A stretch of DNA of 64,000 nt from Gammaproteobacteria bacterium Ga0077554. GTDB taxonomy: Bacteria > Pseudomonadota > Gammaproteobacteria > Ga0077554 > Ga007554. Made by a program: the position numbers and the translations under genes. Below the pieces are notes generated by a model. The model did not search any database and was not told the origin of the DNA. It saw nothing but the letters and a program-made list of their open reading frames with translations. This document shows positions 55,629 through 64,000 of this stretch, piece by piece (the first letter of the stretch is position 1; every line of letters starts with the position of its first letter). The DNA lies in NCBI GenBank assembly GCA_001464585.1, contig LNFF01000025.1:1-64000 (forward strand), in the 5' to 3' direction.

Positions 55629-55918
55629 TCAAGTATGGATTATATATTATGGTTTTTGTCGTGAGCTTGAGTAATTCTGTGGTGATCATGGCAGAAGATG
55701 TTATTGAATCTGAAGGAACGCGTATTATCGGTGATTCCGATATGCCAAAGGCACTGTATATTGTGCCTTGGAAAAAACCGGCGTTGCCTACCGTATCTAA
55801 TCGTCCTATCACACCCTTTATTAATGATGCGCTGTCATCAATCAACAGAGAGTTTTTGGTTTTTCAAATGAAACAAAATGAATTATTTCAACGGAATGGA
55901 TCGGCGAGGCACAAATAA
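55625..55918 (+). CDS. Small exported protein of the TPR/TolQ operon
   Basis: Not recognised; 97 residues with a signal peptide (M-I-K-Y-G-L-Y-I-M-V-F-V-V-S-L, ending V-I-M-A-E). The mature part includes G-T-R-I-I-G-D-S-D-M-P-K-A-L-Y-I-V-P-W-K and ends in a helical tail. The W-K-K-P-A-L-P segment and this size occur in small secreted partners of TPR/ExbD operons. It overlaps the upstream stop in ATGA. A 95-bp gap separates it from the TolQ-like gene. Confidence 0.8.
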   Translation: MIKYGLYIMVFVVSLSNSVVIMAEDVIESEGTRIIGDSDMPKALYIVPWKKPALPTVSNRPITPFINDALSSINREFLVFQMKQNELFQRNGSARHK

Positions 55919-56013
55919 GCATCTAAATCAGCGGAGTGTATTCTGATATTCCTTAAGTTTTGCAGTGAAATGCCGATTAGAGATCGTGATTCAGTACCAC
56001 GCAGGAGAACAAA

Positions 56014-56652
56014 ATGGACAGTATTAATTATTCAATAAAATTTTTCCAGGACGGTGGTATTTTTATGTATCCCATTCTTGGAGTACTTGCTTTGGGGGTA
56101 GCCATCGCCACGGAACGGTATATTTATCTTGTTGCTACCAAAAGCAAGAACCGGCAGATGTGGGACAAAGTGCTGCCGTTGCTAAAGAGTCGTAATTACA
56201 AGGCAGCGCTGGAGATCATGTCAAAATCAGATGCCATTATTTGTAATATTCTGTCATATGGATTGTCGCGGGTTGGCACTACCCATAAACATGATGATGT
56301 TGAGACGGCAATGGAGGAGGGGTTTCTGGAAACGGTTCCGCGTCTTGAAAAGCGTACACATTATCTTTCTACGTTTGCCAATGTGGCTACCCTGCTGGGA
56401 TTGTTAGGTACGGTGGTGGGTCTTATTGATGCATTTACCGCTGTTACTAATGCTAATCCCACCGAAAAAGCTGCGTTGCTTTCCGCAAGTATTGCTGTGG
56501 GGATGAATACCACTGCATTTGGCCTGTTGGTGGCGATACCTTTACTGCTGATTTATAGTTTTTTGCAGGCCAAGACGGTTGAAATTGTAGATAGCCTGGA
56601 AATGGCATCGGTGAAGGTATTAAACATAATTAAAGAAAACGCCATAAAATAA
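56014..56652 (+). CDS. MotA/TolQ/ExbB-family proton channel protein
   Basis: Inner-membrane motor subunit of 212 residues with three membrane segments: M-Y-P-I-L-G-V-L-A-L-G-V-A-I near residue 18, A-N-V-A-T-L-L-G-L-L-G-T-V-V-G-L-I near 125, and N-T-T-A-F-G-L-L-V-A-I-P-L-L-L-I near 170. The G-L-L-G-T-V-x-G block between the last two is the family signature. With the ExbD proteins it converts proton flow into movement. GGAGAAC precedes the start. Confidence 0.95.
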   Translation: MDSINYSIKFFQDGGIFMYPILGVLALGVAIATERYIYLVATKSKNRQMWDKVLPLLKSRNYKAALEIMSKSDAIICNILSYGLSRVGTTHKHDDVETAMEEGFLETVPRLEKRTHYLSTFANVATLLGLLGTVVGLIDAFTAVTNANPTEKAALLSASIAVGMNTTAFGLLVAIPLLLIYSFLQAKTVEIVDSLEMASVKVLNIIKENAIK

Positions 56653-56661
56653 GGTTCCTTC

Positions 56662-57177
56662 ATGAAACGCCGTATCTCACGTGGGCCTCGCGATGCAGAG
56701 GAGCTGGATCTTACCGCCATGATCAACATGATGGTGATTCTGGTGTGCTTTCTGCTGATTACCGCAGTTTTTTCCCGTGTAACAGTTCTCGAACTAAAAA
56801 TGCCTCCTGCGGCACAGGCTACTCCGGAAAAAGATACTTCCAGGAAAAATGAAGACCTTGCCCTGGAGGTTATTATTCGCAAAAATTCAATCGAAATTGC
56901 TGACAGGAACGGAGATTTTTATAAAAAATTCGACAGCTTGAAGACAGGGTATGACATACGCTCGCTGGGGCAGCAGTTGCGTGAATTAAAGTCACGCTTT
57001 CCCAAAAAACGCGACGCATCTATTTTGCTCGAAGATGACATCGCTTATGAAATCCTGGTGCAGGTGATGGATTCTCTCAGGGAAGACACTACGGTACGGA
57101 ATAAGGATGGTAGTTCCGCTGAACTTTTCCCGGATATTTCTATCGGGGACGCGCCACCAAATGAATCCGATAAGTAA
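56662..57177 (+). CDS. ExbD/TolR-family protein 1
   Basis: Second motor subunit, 171 residues: a short cytoplasmic N terminus, one membrane segment with the proton-carrying Asp in L-D-L-T-A-M-I-N-M-M-V-I-L-V-C-F-L-L, and a periplasmic domain. The Asp of E-L-D-L-T is the expected proton site. It follows the TolQ gene by 9 bases. Confidence 0.93.
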   Translation: MKRRISRGPRDAEELDLTAMINMMVILVCFLLITAVFSRVTVLELKMPPAAQATPEKDTSRKNEDLALEVIIRKNSIEIADRNGDFYKKFDSLKTGYDIRSLGQQLRELKSRFPKKRDASILLEDDIAYEILVQVMDSLREDTTVRNKDGSSAELFPDISIGDAPPNESDK

Positions 57178-57195
57178 CGCACGCAGGCTATTTCC

Positions 57196-57302
57196 ATGCG
57201 ACCGCCAGGGATGGCGGTCGCTTCCGGCATCCTGCCTCCGGCGACACTCGTGCATCCCTGCACAGCGGAAGTACTGGAAAGGCAGGAGCATTTTCCAGTG
57301 AA
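57196..57302. repeat. Family B repeat between the two exbD genes
   Basis: Modules: GACCGCC-AGGGAT-GGCGGTC, CTTCCGGCATCCTGCCTCC, ACTCGTGCATCCCTGCAC, AGCGGAAGT, then the hairpin ACTGGAAAG-GCAGGAGC-ATTTTCCAGT (57273-57299). It ends 2-5 bases before the exbD2 start and carries the only GGAG-like site upstream of it. Confidence 0.8.
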
Positions 57303-57303
57303 A

Positions 57304-57816
57304 ATGTCACGCCGTGCAAAACGTATGCAGCGTAATCATTCGCGCACCAAGCGCGGGGGTGGTCTTAACCTGGTTGCGCTTGTCGATATTTTCACAATCA
57401 TGGTTTTTTTTCTTGTGATCAGTTCGTCAGAAGTGGAAGTTCTGCCTAATACCAAAGTTGTAAAATTGCCGGAATCCATCACCGAAAAAGCACCGCGCAA
57501 GAACGTGCTGGTGATGGTGAGCGATAAGGATATTATGGTAGAGGGGATCAAAGTTGCTTCTGTGCAGGAAGTTATGGATGCCAAGTCCGATGTAATTGCA
57601 TCTTTGAAATCCAGGTTGGACGAGGAAGGGCAGGCGAGTCGACTACAGGGGAAGGTGGGTGGCGACATCACTATTATGGGTGATAAAGCTATTCCGTATC
57701 GACTCTTGAGGAAAATTATGGTGACCTGCACCAGAGCCAATTACAGCAATATCTCTTTGGCAGTGGTGCAAAAGGTGAGAGGACAAGCCCCTCTCGGTGT
57801 CGGAGGGCAAAATTAG
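57304..57816 (+). CDS. ExbD/TolR-family protein 2
   Basis: A 170-residue ExbD: basic N terminus (M-S-R-R-A-K-R-M-Q-R), membrane segment L-N-L-V-A-L-V-D-I-F-T-I-M-V-F-F-L-V with the Asp in L-V-D-I, then the periplasmic domain. Start at 57304 gives the normal N terminus; the frame is open back to 57196 through the family B repeat, so an N-terminally extended form cannot be ruled out. Two ExbD proteins per operon are typical of Agl-like motors. Confidence 0.92.
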   Translation: MSRRAKRMQRNHSRTKRGGGLNLVALVDIFTIMVFFLVISSSEVEVLPNTKVVKLPESITEKAPRKNVLVMVSDKDIMVEGIKVASVQEVMDAKSDVIASLKSRLDEEGQASRLQGKVGGDITIMGDKAIPYRLLRKIMVTCTRANYSNISLAVVQKVRGQAPLGVGGQN

Positions 57817-58898
57817 TGACGGCAATCACGTACCATCACTCGCCTGATTTACCCTGGACAGATGATCCACGCGATGAACGTCGTTTTCGGCGCATTGCTG
57901 CGGCTGCGATTTTTTTATTTTTTTTATTTTCAATTATCCTGCCGATGATTGATGTACCGAAGATTGAACGGCCCAAAAACCAACCCATCCCCGAGCGCGT
58001 GGCCAAAATGGTTCTTGAGCATAAAAAACTTCAGCAACCTCCTCCACCGCCCGCTGCGTTACCAGATCAGCCGCCCGATCCATCCAAGGCGAAGGCGCCG
58101 GTTGCGGAAAAGAAAGTGGAGCCAGTTAAAGAAGAGCCGCCCCCACCGCCTAAAGTTGAGCTGAAAGTTAAGCCAGAACCAGAGCCTGTGGCAGAGATCA
58201 AACCGGACCTTGAAGCGATAGCGCGTATGGAGCAGCAAAGACGTGAAGCTGAAATTGCTGCCGCAAGAAAGAAAGCCGCGACTACTGGGTTGCTGGCGTT
58301 AAGCAATGATCTGGCGGCGATACGTGATAAGCCTGTGGTATCGAACACCATTGGCAATGAAAAGCTTACCGGTTCCGGGCCGAGCAGGAAGGAAGCGGTG
58401 GTGCAGCGCGCCATGATTACATCGGGCGTTGCGGCGACCAAGGGTGCGAACATTGGTATCAATACTTCGAATTTAAGCAAGGGCGTCAGCAGTGCTGGTT
58501 TATCTGAGCGTGCCACCACGCGTGTTAATGCGCCGTCGGCACTGGCGGCGGCGTCCGAACCTGCGGGTAAGCTTGCCAATACAACCAAAGCGCCAGGCCA
58601 GAAGGCATCGCGTACGGATGCGGAAATTCAATTGGTGTTTGATAAGAATAAAAACGCACTGTATTCGTTGTATAACCGGGCTTTACGCCAGGATCCCACG
58701 CTACAAGGTAAGGTAGTGCTGAAAATCACCATAGATCCTTCTGGCGGTGTTATTTCATGTGAGGTGGTATCCAGCGAGATGAGTGCGCCGGAGCTGATAC
58801 AGAAAATTGTAGCGCGGGTATTGTTGTTTGATTTTGGCAGCAAAGATGTGGCGGTGACGGTAACAACGTTCCCGATTGAATTTTTGCCCACCTCTTGA
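57816..58898 (+). CDS. AgmX/PglI-type TonB-like protein
   Basis: Energy-transducing partner of 360 residues. A single membrane segment (A-A-A-A-I-F-L-F-F-L-F-S-I-I-L-P) is followed by a Pro/Lys/Glu-rich periplasmic stretch and a C-terminal domain with A-L-Y-S-L-Y-N-R-A-L-R-Q-D-P-T-L-Q-G-K-V-V-L-K-I, the AgmX/PglI C-terminal signature related to TonB. The GTG start shares one base with the exbD2 stop. It is the last gene of the operon. Confidence 0.9.
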   Translation: MTAITYHHSPDLPWTDDPRDERRFRRIAAAAIFLFFLFSIILPMIDVPKIERPKNQPIPERVAKMVLEHKKLQQPPPPPAALPDQPPDPSKAKAPVAEKKVEPVKEEPPPPPKVELKVKPEPEPVAEIKPDLEAIARMEQQRREAEIAAARKKAATTGLLALSNDLAAIRDKPVVSNTIGNEKLTGSGPSRKEAVVQRAMITSGVAATKGANIGINTSNLSKGVSSAGLSERATTRVNAPSALAAASEPAGKLANTTKAPGQKASRTDAEIQLVFDKNKNALYSLYNRALRQDPTLQGKVVLKITIDPSGGVISCEVVSSEMSAPELIQKIVARVLLFDFGSKDVAVTVTTFPIEFLPTS

Positions 58899-58902
58899 TG
58901 TC

Positions 58903-59262
58903 TCAATTGAGCAGAATCAGCGCCCACACCATGATGACGTTCAGTATAGACACCATCACCGCCGCTGACCCTAAATCTTTGGCTTGACCTGAGAGGGTGT
59001 GATGCCCTGTGCCGTAGCGATCCACCGCCGCTTCTATTGCGGAATTAATTAACTCCACAATTAATACCAGTATCAAACTGCCGATAAGCAACGCCCGTTC
59101 TACGCCGTTATTGCCGAGCCATGCGCCGAGTGGCGCGAGTATCACGCATAACGCAAGCTCCTGGCGAAACGCGGCTTCGTGGATATAGGCGGCTTTCAGA
59201 CCCTTCATTGAATAGCCGATGGCGCAGAAAATACGGGTGAATCCAGTGTTTTTTCCGGCCAT
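58903..59262 (-). CDS. dgkA: Diacylglycerol kinase DgkA
   Basis: Small inner-membrane kinase, 119 residues, three membrane segments. The signature A-F-R-Q-E-L-A-L near residue 30 and E-L-I-N-S-A-I-E-A-A-V-D-R at about 70 are those of DgkA; the Glu of E-L-I-N-S-A-I-E is catalytic. Recycles diacylglycerol made during envelope glycan or MDO synthesis. It is convergent with the AgmX gene, 4 bases apart. Confidence 0.96.
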   Translation of the reverse strand: MAGKNTGFTRIFCAIGYSMKGLKAAYIHEAAFRQELALCVILAPLGAWLGNNGVERALLIGSLILVLIVELINSAIEAAVDRYGTGHHTLSGQAKDLGSAAVMVSILNVIMVWALILLN

Positions 59263-59267
59263 CTTGA

Positions 59268-60722
59268 TTAATTAGGCACAACTTTCCATGTCAAATCCAG
59301 TTCTCGTGCTGCTTTGACATCATCAAGCCGTCGTACCGGTAGTGTATGTGGGGCTGTTTTTACAAGTGCCAGATCGGTATTGGCCTCATGCAGAATTTGC
59401 GCCATGGCCGCAATGAAACCATCCAACGCTTCTTTGGTTTCGGTTTCGGTGGGCTCAATCAGCAAGCATTCGGGCACCACCAGCGGAAAGTAAGTGGTAG
59501 GCGCATGATAGCCCAGATCCAGCAGGCGTTTTGCTACGTCCATGGCAGTGATGCCCGGTTCTTTGGCCTGACGTTTCAGCGTGACAATGAACTCGTGCGT
59601 GGCGCGGCGCTCAGGATAGGCCAGATCAAAACCGCTCTGTGATAAGCGCTTCATCAAATAATTGGCATTCAATGTGGCAAATTCCGCGACACGTTGCATG
59701 CCCTCACAGCCGAGTAATTTTGCGTAAATATACGCGCGCAATAACACGCCAGCGTTACCCATGAAAGCTGAGAGCCGCCCTATGGAGTGTGGACGGTCCT
59801 TTTCGGTGAGCCAGCGGTAGGTTTTGCCATCCGTTGCCACGATAGGGATGGGCAAAAACGGCAGCAGTCTTTCGCTGACGCCCACCGGCCCGGCACCGGG
59901 TCCGCCGCCGCCATGCGGTGTAGAAAATGTTTTATGCAGATTCATGTGGATGACATCAAAACCCATGTCACCCGGTTTCACCTTGCCGAGAATGGCGTTA
60001 AGATTCGCGCCATCGTAATAGAGCAGGCCACCTGCATCGTGTACGATGCCCGCCATTTCTTTAATGTTCTGCTCAAACACGCCTAATGTGGAAGGGTTGG
60101 TGAGCATGATGCCTGCCGTTTGCGGACCCACGGCAGTGCGCAGTGCTGCCAGATCAACATTACCACGTTCATCGGTGGGTATTTCACGCACGGTGTAGCC
60201 GCACATTACCGCTGTTGCGGGGTTGGTGCCGTGAGCTGTGTTGGGCACCAGGATTTCAGCGCGTTGTGTGTCGTTACGCGATTCATGATACGCGCGTATC
60301 ATCGCCACACCCGCAAACTCACCTTGCGCACCTGCCATGGGGGTGAGCGATACGCCCTTCATGCCGGTGACTTCAAGGAGCATTTCTTGCAACTCGTACA
60401 TGCAGGCCAGATATCCCTGGCTCAGCGTGTCGGGTGCATAGGGATGGCGTGCTAGAAAGCCCGGTAGCATCGCATAACGATTACACGCGCGCGGGTTGTA
60501 CTTCATGGTGCATGAACCCAGCGGATAAAATTGCGTATCGATGGAGAAATTCTTTTGCGATAAACGCGTGTAATGCCGCACCGCCTGCAGCTCGGAAATC
60601 TCTGGCAACAGCGGTCGCTTTTTGCGCCGGAATTTTTCAGGGATCGTTTTTATTTCCACTTTGTTAAGCGGGGCTTGCGATGGGTTGCGCCGGTGGGGGT
60701 GCGACAGTTCGAAAATTAACAT
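59268..60722 (-). CDS. gcvPB: Glycine dehydrogenase (decarboxylating) subunit 2
   Basis: C-terminal half of split P protein, 484 residues. The PLP lysine is in [18 protein letters not shown][17 protein letters not shown] and the G-A-Q-G-E-F-A-G block are conserved. With GcvPA, GcvH and GcvT it forms the glycine cleavage system. The phosphatase-like gene ends on its first base. Confidence 0.97.
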   Translation of the reverse strand: MLIFELSHPHRRNPSQAPLNKVEIKTIPEKFRRKKRPLLPEISELQAVRHYTRLSQKNFSIDTQFYPLGSCTMKYNPRACNRYAMLPGFLARHPYAPDTLSQGYLACMYELQEMLLEVTGMKGVSLTPMAGAQGEFAGVAMIRAYHESRNDTQRAEILVPNTAHGTNPATAVMCGYTVREIPTDERGNVDLAALRTAVGPQTAGIMLTNPSTLGVFEQNIKEMAGIVHDAGGLLYYDGANLNAILGKVKPGDMGFDVIHMNLHKTFSTPHGGGGPGAGPVGVSERLLPFLPIPIVATDGKTYRWLTEKDRPHSIGRLSAFMGNAGVLLRAYIYAKLLGCEGMQRVAEFATLNANYLMKRLSQSGFDLAYPERRATHEFIVTLKRQAKEPGITAMDVAKRLLDLGYHAPTTYFPLVVPECLLIEPTETETKEALDGFIAAMAQILHEANTDLALVKTAPHTLPVRRLDDVKAARELDLTWKVVPN

Positions 60723-61192
60723 TAATGGTTACCGAATTTGTAATGATCTAATACTTGCTCAATAAAATTTGTCCACCTTGCGTCGGGCGTCCATATTTTC
60801 ATGACATCTGGAAACGCTTCTTTGCATGGTTGCTGCACTTTCATAACACGATACAAAAATACAAATACTGCCGTGCGTTTGTTTGCCGCGCAATGCACAA
60901 AAATCTTTTGTCCCTGGTGGTTGTCCAGCGCCGCAAAGAATTGTTCAATATCAGCGATGCTGGGCGCTTCCCACGCGACAGGGATATGCACATAGTCCAT
61001 GTTTAACGATTGCACTATGCGGGCTTCATCCTCCAGCGCGTCATCCGAATCCGGTATAGCCAGGTTAATCACGGCTTGAAATCCCGCAGCAGCGATCAGC
61101 GCAAACTGTTCCGCCGTGGGTTGCCCTGCAGTCGCCATAGTATCTGACACTGCAATAAAATTATTAATGGTGTGCAATTTTTCCGGATCCAC
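60722..61192 (-). CDS. Protein-tyrosine-phosphatase-like protein with CX4R loop
   Basis: Dual-specificity-phosphatase-like fold, 156 residues. The loop is [10 protein letters not shown], in which C101 is followed by only four residues before R106, where the classic PTP loop is C-X5-R. The general-acid region [10 protein letters not shown] is present. It is like a group of short bacterial DSP-like proteins with H-C-x-x-N-x-R. Activity therefore cannot be assumed. It lies between gcvPB and tpx. Confidence 0.8.
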   Translation of the reverse strand: MDPEKLHTINNFIAVSDTMATAGQPTAEQFALIAAAGFQAVINLAIPDSDDALEDEARIVQSLNMDYVHIPVAWEAPSIADIEQFFAALDNHQGQKIFVHCAANKRTAVFVFLYRVMKVQQPCKEAFPDVMKIWTPDARWTNFIEQVLDHYKFGNH

Positions 61193-61249
61193 GCTGTGAT
61201 TATCTCCACGTCTATGGGCGGAGTGGGCAGACCCACTCCACCTGCTTTG

Positions 61250-61750
61250 TTATTTCAATGCAGCCAAAGCTTTTTCATAGTCTGGTTCGTCCACGATTTC
61301 CGGCACCAGCTCGGTATAGACTACTTTATCGTTTTCATCAATCACCACCACGGCGCGGGCGGTGATGCCTGCCAGGGGGCCATCTTGAATCAATACGCCG
61401 TATTCCTTGGCAAAATTCTGGCCGCGCATTAATGATAACGGGATTACGTTTTGCAGATTTTCATTGCCGCAAAAGCGTTTTTGCGCAAATGGTAGATCAG
61501 CAGAGATGATCAATATCACTGTGTCGCTACGGGTTTTCGCGAAGTCGTTGAATTTTTTGGTGGACAGCGCGCAGGTGGCCGTGTCCAGGCTGGGGACGAT
61601 ATTCAGCAATTTCTTTTTGCCTTTGTAATTGCTGAGGGCTTTGTCGTTCAAGTCGCCATCAACCAGACTGAAGTCGGGGACACGCGTGCCGACTTTGGGT
61701 AAATCACCATAAATGTGAATCGGGTTGCCTTTCAATGTAACGGTTGCCAT
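61250..61750 (-). CDS. tpx: Thiol peroxidase Tpx
   Basis: Peroxiredoxin that reduces hydrogen and organic peroxides, 166 residues. Peroxidatic C60 is in S-L-D-T-A-T-C-A; resolving C94 is in K-R-F-C-G. G-x-x-x-P-D-F near residue 24 is the usual opening. Periplasmic in E. coli but no signal is seen here. It lies between gcvPA and the phosphatase gene, in the middle of the glycine-cleavage cluster. Confidence 0.96.
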   Translation of the reverse strand: MATVTLKGNPIHIYGDLPKVGTRVPDFSLVDGDLNDKALSNYKGKKKLLNIVPSLDTATCALSTKKFNDFAKTRSDTVILIISADLPFAQKRFCGNENLQNVIPLSLMRGQNFAKEYGVLIQDGPLAGITARAVVVIDENDKVVYTELVPEIVDEPDYEKALAALK

Positions 61751-61816
61751 GGTTCGTCTCCTGCTGGTTAGTTGTCAGATAAATCGCTAGGTTTTATGTT
61801 CCGTGTATGCAATGCA

Positions 61817-63229
61817 TCACGTTAGTATACCGCGCAAATGGGTAGCATAGGTTTCAAGATCCGCTGCGGTTTTGGTTTCTGTGGCGCATATTAATAGTGC
61901 ATGGCCCAGTTCCGGGTAATCGTCGTGCAAGTTATAGCCGCCTACCAAGCCCTGCGCGGCCAGTTTGGTCAACACTTCATCTGCCGGGCGTGGTAATTGT
62001 AGCGCCGCTTCATGGAACAGCGGGCCCTCAAAGAGTTTGGTGACGCCGGGGATGGTTGCTAATTTATCTATCAAGTTTAATGTATTGTCATGACATTGCG
62101 CGGCGACACGCTCAAGGCCATCGGGCCCTAACAGAGACATGTGGATGGTAGCAGCCGTGACCACCAGACCTTGATTGGTGCAGATATTGGAGGTGGCCTT
62201 GGAGCGGCGAATATGCTGTTCGCGTGCCTGCAATGTAAGAGTGAAGCCGGGTTTTCCGTCGAGATCAACAGTTCGACCGACGATGCGGCCCGGCATCTGG
62301 CGTACGTGTTCCTGCTTGCAGCATAAAAACCCGAAGTAGGGGCCGCCGGAAGATAGCGGCGCGCCCAACGGTTGCCCTTCACCGCACACAATAGCCGCTC
62401 CCGGCTTCGTGCCTCCTGCGGCACTTGCACATCCATGTGCATCGTCCGCACCCACGTTACCCCATTCACCGGGCGACGCTAACACCGCCAGCGAGATCGG
62501 GTTGACTACACCAATCACCAGGGCGTTATGCTGATGCGCCCAGTCGGTGAGCGCGTCCACTTCTTCGAGGACGCCAAAGAAATTAGGCTGCGGAATTACC
62601 AGTGCGGTGATGTCGTCATGCGCATATTTTTGCAGTGACTCCAGAGTAATGTGCCCGCGCTCGCTGCAATAAGGCAATTCGATGAGTTCGATGCCCTGAT
62701 TTTTCACAATGGCGTGAACCACCTTGCGATACACAGGATGCACGGTACTGGGCATCAACACGCGCTTGGTGTTTGATTTACGGTTGGCGCGCACCGCCAT
62801 CAACACTGCTTCCGCCAGTGCCGATGCGCCATCGTATAACGATGCGTTGGATACGTCCATGCCGGTGAGGCTCGCCATCATGGTCTGGTATTCATAAAGC
62901 AGTTGCAACGTGCCCTGGCTGGCTTCAGCTTGATAGGGTGTGTAGGAGCTGTAGAACTCACCGCGCGTAGCGATTTCCCACACCGCTGCGGGGATGTGAT
63001 GGTCGTACGCGCCCGCGCCCATGAAGCACAGTGGGCGGCCATCCTGTTCGGCACGCGCCATCATCAGGCGGCCAATCTCCATTTCACTGATGCCGGCCGG
63101 GATTTTTGCCAGGCCTCCCATGGTGCGCAAATCCTTGGGGATTTCGTCAAACAGATCGTCGATGCTCGACACGCCCACGGCGTGCAGCATGTCACGTACA
63201 TCGTTTTCGGTATGAGGTATAAAAGGCAT
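61817..63229 (-). CDS. gcvPA: Glycine dehydrogenase (decarboxylating) subunit 1
   Basis: N-terminal half of split P protein, 470 residues. [10 protein letters not shown] at the start, [16 protein letters not shown] in the core, [19 protein letters not shown] near the end. Between G-E-W-G and A-A-I-V, where relatives read straight through (G-A-D-I-V), there are about 19 extra residues (about 257-275, [10 protein letters not shown]) coded by a family B repeat. The insertion keeps the frame. Confidence 0.95.
   Translation of the reverse strand: MPFIPHTENDVRDMLHAVGVSSIDDLFDEIPKDLRTMGGLAKIPAGISEMEIGRLMMARAEQDGRPLCFMGAGAYDHHIPAAVWEIATRGEFYSSYTPYQAEASQGTLQLLYEYQTMMASLTGMDVSNASLYDGASALAEAVLMAVRANRKSNTKRVLMPSTVHPVYRKVVHAIVKNQGIELIELPYCSERGHITLESLQKYAHDDITALVIPQPNFFGVLEEVDALTDWAHQHNALVIGVVNPISLAVLASPGEWGNVGADDAHGCASAAGGTKPGAAIVCGEGQPLGAPLSSGGPYFGFLCCKQEHVRQMPGRIVGRTVDLDGKPGFTLTLQAREQHIRRSKATSNICTNQGLVVTAATIHMSLLGPDGLERVAAQCHDNTLNLIDKLATIPGVTKLFEGPLFHEAALQLPRPADEVLTKLAAQGLVGGYNLHDDYPELGHALLICATETKTAADLETYATHLRGILT
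62400..62459. repeat. Family B repeat translated inside gcvPA
   Basis: TGCCTCCTGCGGCACTTG followed by TGCACATCCATGTGCA corresponds to the CTGCCTCTCGCGGCACTTG-GTGCATCCATGCAC module seen at 47634-47665. It lacks the GCAGGAGC hairpin. Coding-strand translation gives [15 protein letters not shown]. Confidence 0.75.
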
Positions 63230-63265
63230 GGTTTATCTCGTTACATGTTTACTATGGCTGCGTCA

Positions 63266-63682
63266 TCAATGCGCTTCGGCGGCAATCATTTCGGCATAGG
63301 CCGCTGCAGTCAGTAGTCCATTTAAATCGGCACTGCCATTGCTGGGCTTCAGGCGCATTAGCCAACCCTCACCGTAGGGGTCTTTGTTGACCAGTTCGGG
63401 ATTGCTGGTAAGCGCTTCATTGACGGCGATAACTTCACCCGCCACTGGGCTGTATATATCCGAAGCCGCTTTTACCGATTCGACTACGGCGCATTCCTGC
63501 GCGGCGGCAACATGGCGGCCAATCGCTGGCAGTTCAACAAACACCATGTCGCCGAGCAGATCCTGGGCGTGCGCGGTGATGCCGATGCGTAGCGTGCCAT
63601 CGTCCATGAGTTGGGCCCACTCATGCGTGCGGGTGTATTTTAATTCATTGGGTACGCCGGGGCGTAGGGAAGCAGTGCTCAT
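63266..63682 (-). CDS. gcvH: Glycine cleavage system H protein
   Basis: Lipoyl-carrying shuttle protein, 138 residues. The lipoylated lysine is K71 in [17 protein letters not shown] near residue 16 and G-L-L-T-A-A-x-Y at the end are typical. It lies 37 bases before gcvPA and 14 bases after the gcvT stop. Confidence 0.97.
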   Translation of the reverse strand: MSTASLRPGVPNELKYTRTHEWAQLMDDGTLRIGITAHAQDLLGDMVFVELPAIGRHVAAAQECAVVESVKAASDIYSPVAGEVIAVNEALTSNPELVNKDPYGEGWLMRLKPSNGSADLNGLLTAAAYAEMIAAEAH

Positions 63683-63695
63683 GGTGGTGGCCTCT

Positions 63696-64000
63696 TTAGT
63701 TTTTTGGTTCCAGGCACGATTTGCCGTGCCGTACGAACGGTGGTTTTACAACAGTGGCCGCTACTAACCGGCCACGCATATCAATTTCGCAGCCGCCATT
63801 ATAGATACTGGCCGCATTGGCTGCGATGCCTTCTGTAGATACGCGTGCAAATGCAATCGCGTGACCCAGAGTAGGCGAAAAACTGCCGCTGGTAATTTCG
63901 CCGCAGACACGTCCTTCAATAATGACGTGCTGATGATTGCGCAACACCCCTTTGTCATTCAGGATTAAACCGACCAGCTTATGCTTCACGCCGTTTTTGC
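63696..64000 (-). CDS. gcvT: Glycine cleavage system T protein, C-terminal part (cut by window edge)
   Basis: Aminomethyltransferase that passes the methylene carbon to tetrahydrofolate. Only the C-terminal barrel is in the window; the frame stays open to the right edge ([11 protein letters not shown]). [12 protein letters not shown] and [19 protein letters not shown] are the standard end of GcvT. It is upstream of gcvH, as usual. Confidence 0.95.
   Translation of the reverse strand, partial: KNGVKHKLVGLILNDKGVLRNHQHVIIEGRVCGEITSGSFSPTLGHAIAFARVSTEGIAANAASIYNGGCEIDMRGRLVAATVVKPPFVRHGKSCLEPKN

Overview
This 64 kb window comes from a bacterial chromosome, most likely a gammaproteobacterium of moderate GC content. 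The clues are the clpS-clpA-infA cluster beside ate (bpt) and aat, icd near a nudJ-rluE pair, the order accD-folC-SPOR protein, sspB, prlC, rluE and rhlE, and a split glycine decarboxylase (gcvPA/gcvPB). The split gcvP is common in sulfur-oxidising and methylotrophic gamma- and betaproteobacteria, but the species cannot be named from the sequence. No rRNA, tRNA, CRISPR array, prophage or replication origin was seen.

Layout. 1-2.1 kb: end of an IS3-family element, sspB, and a decayed IS481-type element. 2.1-11 kb: gamma-carbonic anhydrase homologue, oligopeptidase A, exonuclease III, UbiD, a VOC protein, a secreted beta-carbonic anhydrase, an NAD-binding epimerase-like protein and a 2Fe-2S/FAD reductase. 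11.2-19.3 kb: an N-degron pathway locus (clpS, clpA, ate, aat) with infA and two inserted delta-60-repeat lipoproteins. 19.4-26.1 kb: chromate transporter, VOC protein, an EAL-domain relic, an unknown membrane protein, small ORFs, accD, folC and a SPOR protein. 26.3-35.4 kb: RhlE, a secreted small protein, two adjacent SUMF1-type proteins (one with two CXXCH haem motifs), a lipase-like hydrolase, a RIO kinase, a Na+/H+ antiporter, a methyltransferase and a thiamine-binding-type protein. 35.5-43.2 kb: a type I restriction-modification operon, hsdM-hsdS-rhuM/Fic-RAYT-hsdR, all on the minus strand. 43.4-50 kb: FGGY kinase, NudJ, RluE, Icd, a Kelch-repeat secreted protein and a PfkB kinase. 50.1-58.9 kb: an eight-gene plus-strand operon coding for a proton-motive-force-driven trans-envelope machine (secreted protein, TPR protein, 1088-residue TPR lipoprotein, small secreted protein, TolQ/ExbB, two ExbD/TolR, AgmX/TonB-like). 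58.9-64 kb: dgkA and the glycine cleavage genes gcvT(partial)-gcvH-gcvPA and gcvPB, with tpx and a phosphatase-like gene between the two P subunits.

The most unusual signal is the set of short palindromic repeats that have entered genes and remain translated. One family (A) occurs four times in the restriction locus: twice in hsdR, once in hsdM and once in the RAYT (REP-associated tyrosine transposase) gene itself. In all four copies the first arm is read in the same frame, giving a V-G-A-x-P-R-x-C-P peptide. A second, modular family (B) lies beside icd, rluE, a Kelch gene and exbD, and is translated inside GcvPA. Three B copies contain hairpins whose stems differ but pair, around an invariant GCAGGAGC core. 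Two MITE-like elements lie in intergenic gaps, one exactly filling a gap in the TPR/TolQ operon. A RAYT-driven spread of protein-coding palindromes, and the TPR-TolQ-ExbD-AgmX operon, are the best candidates for an undescribed system.
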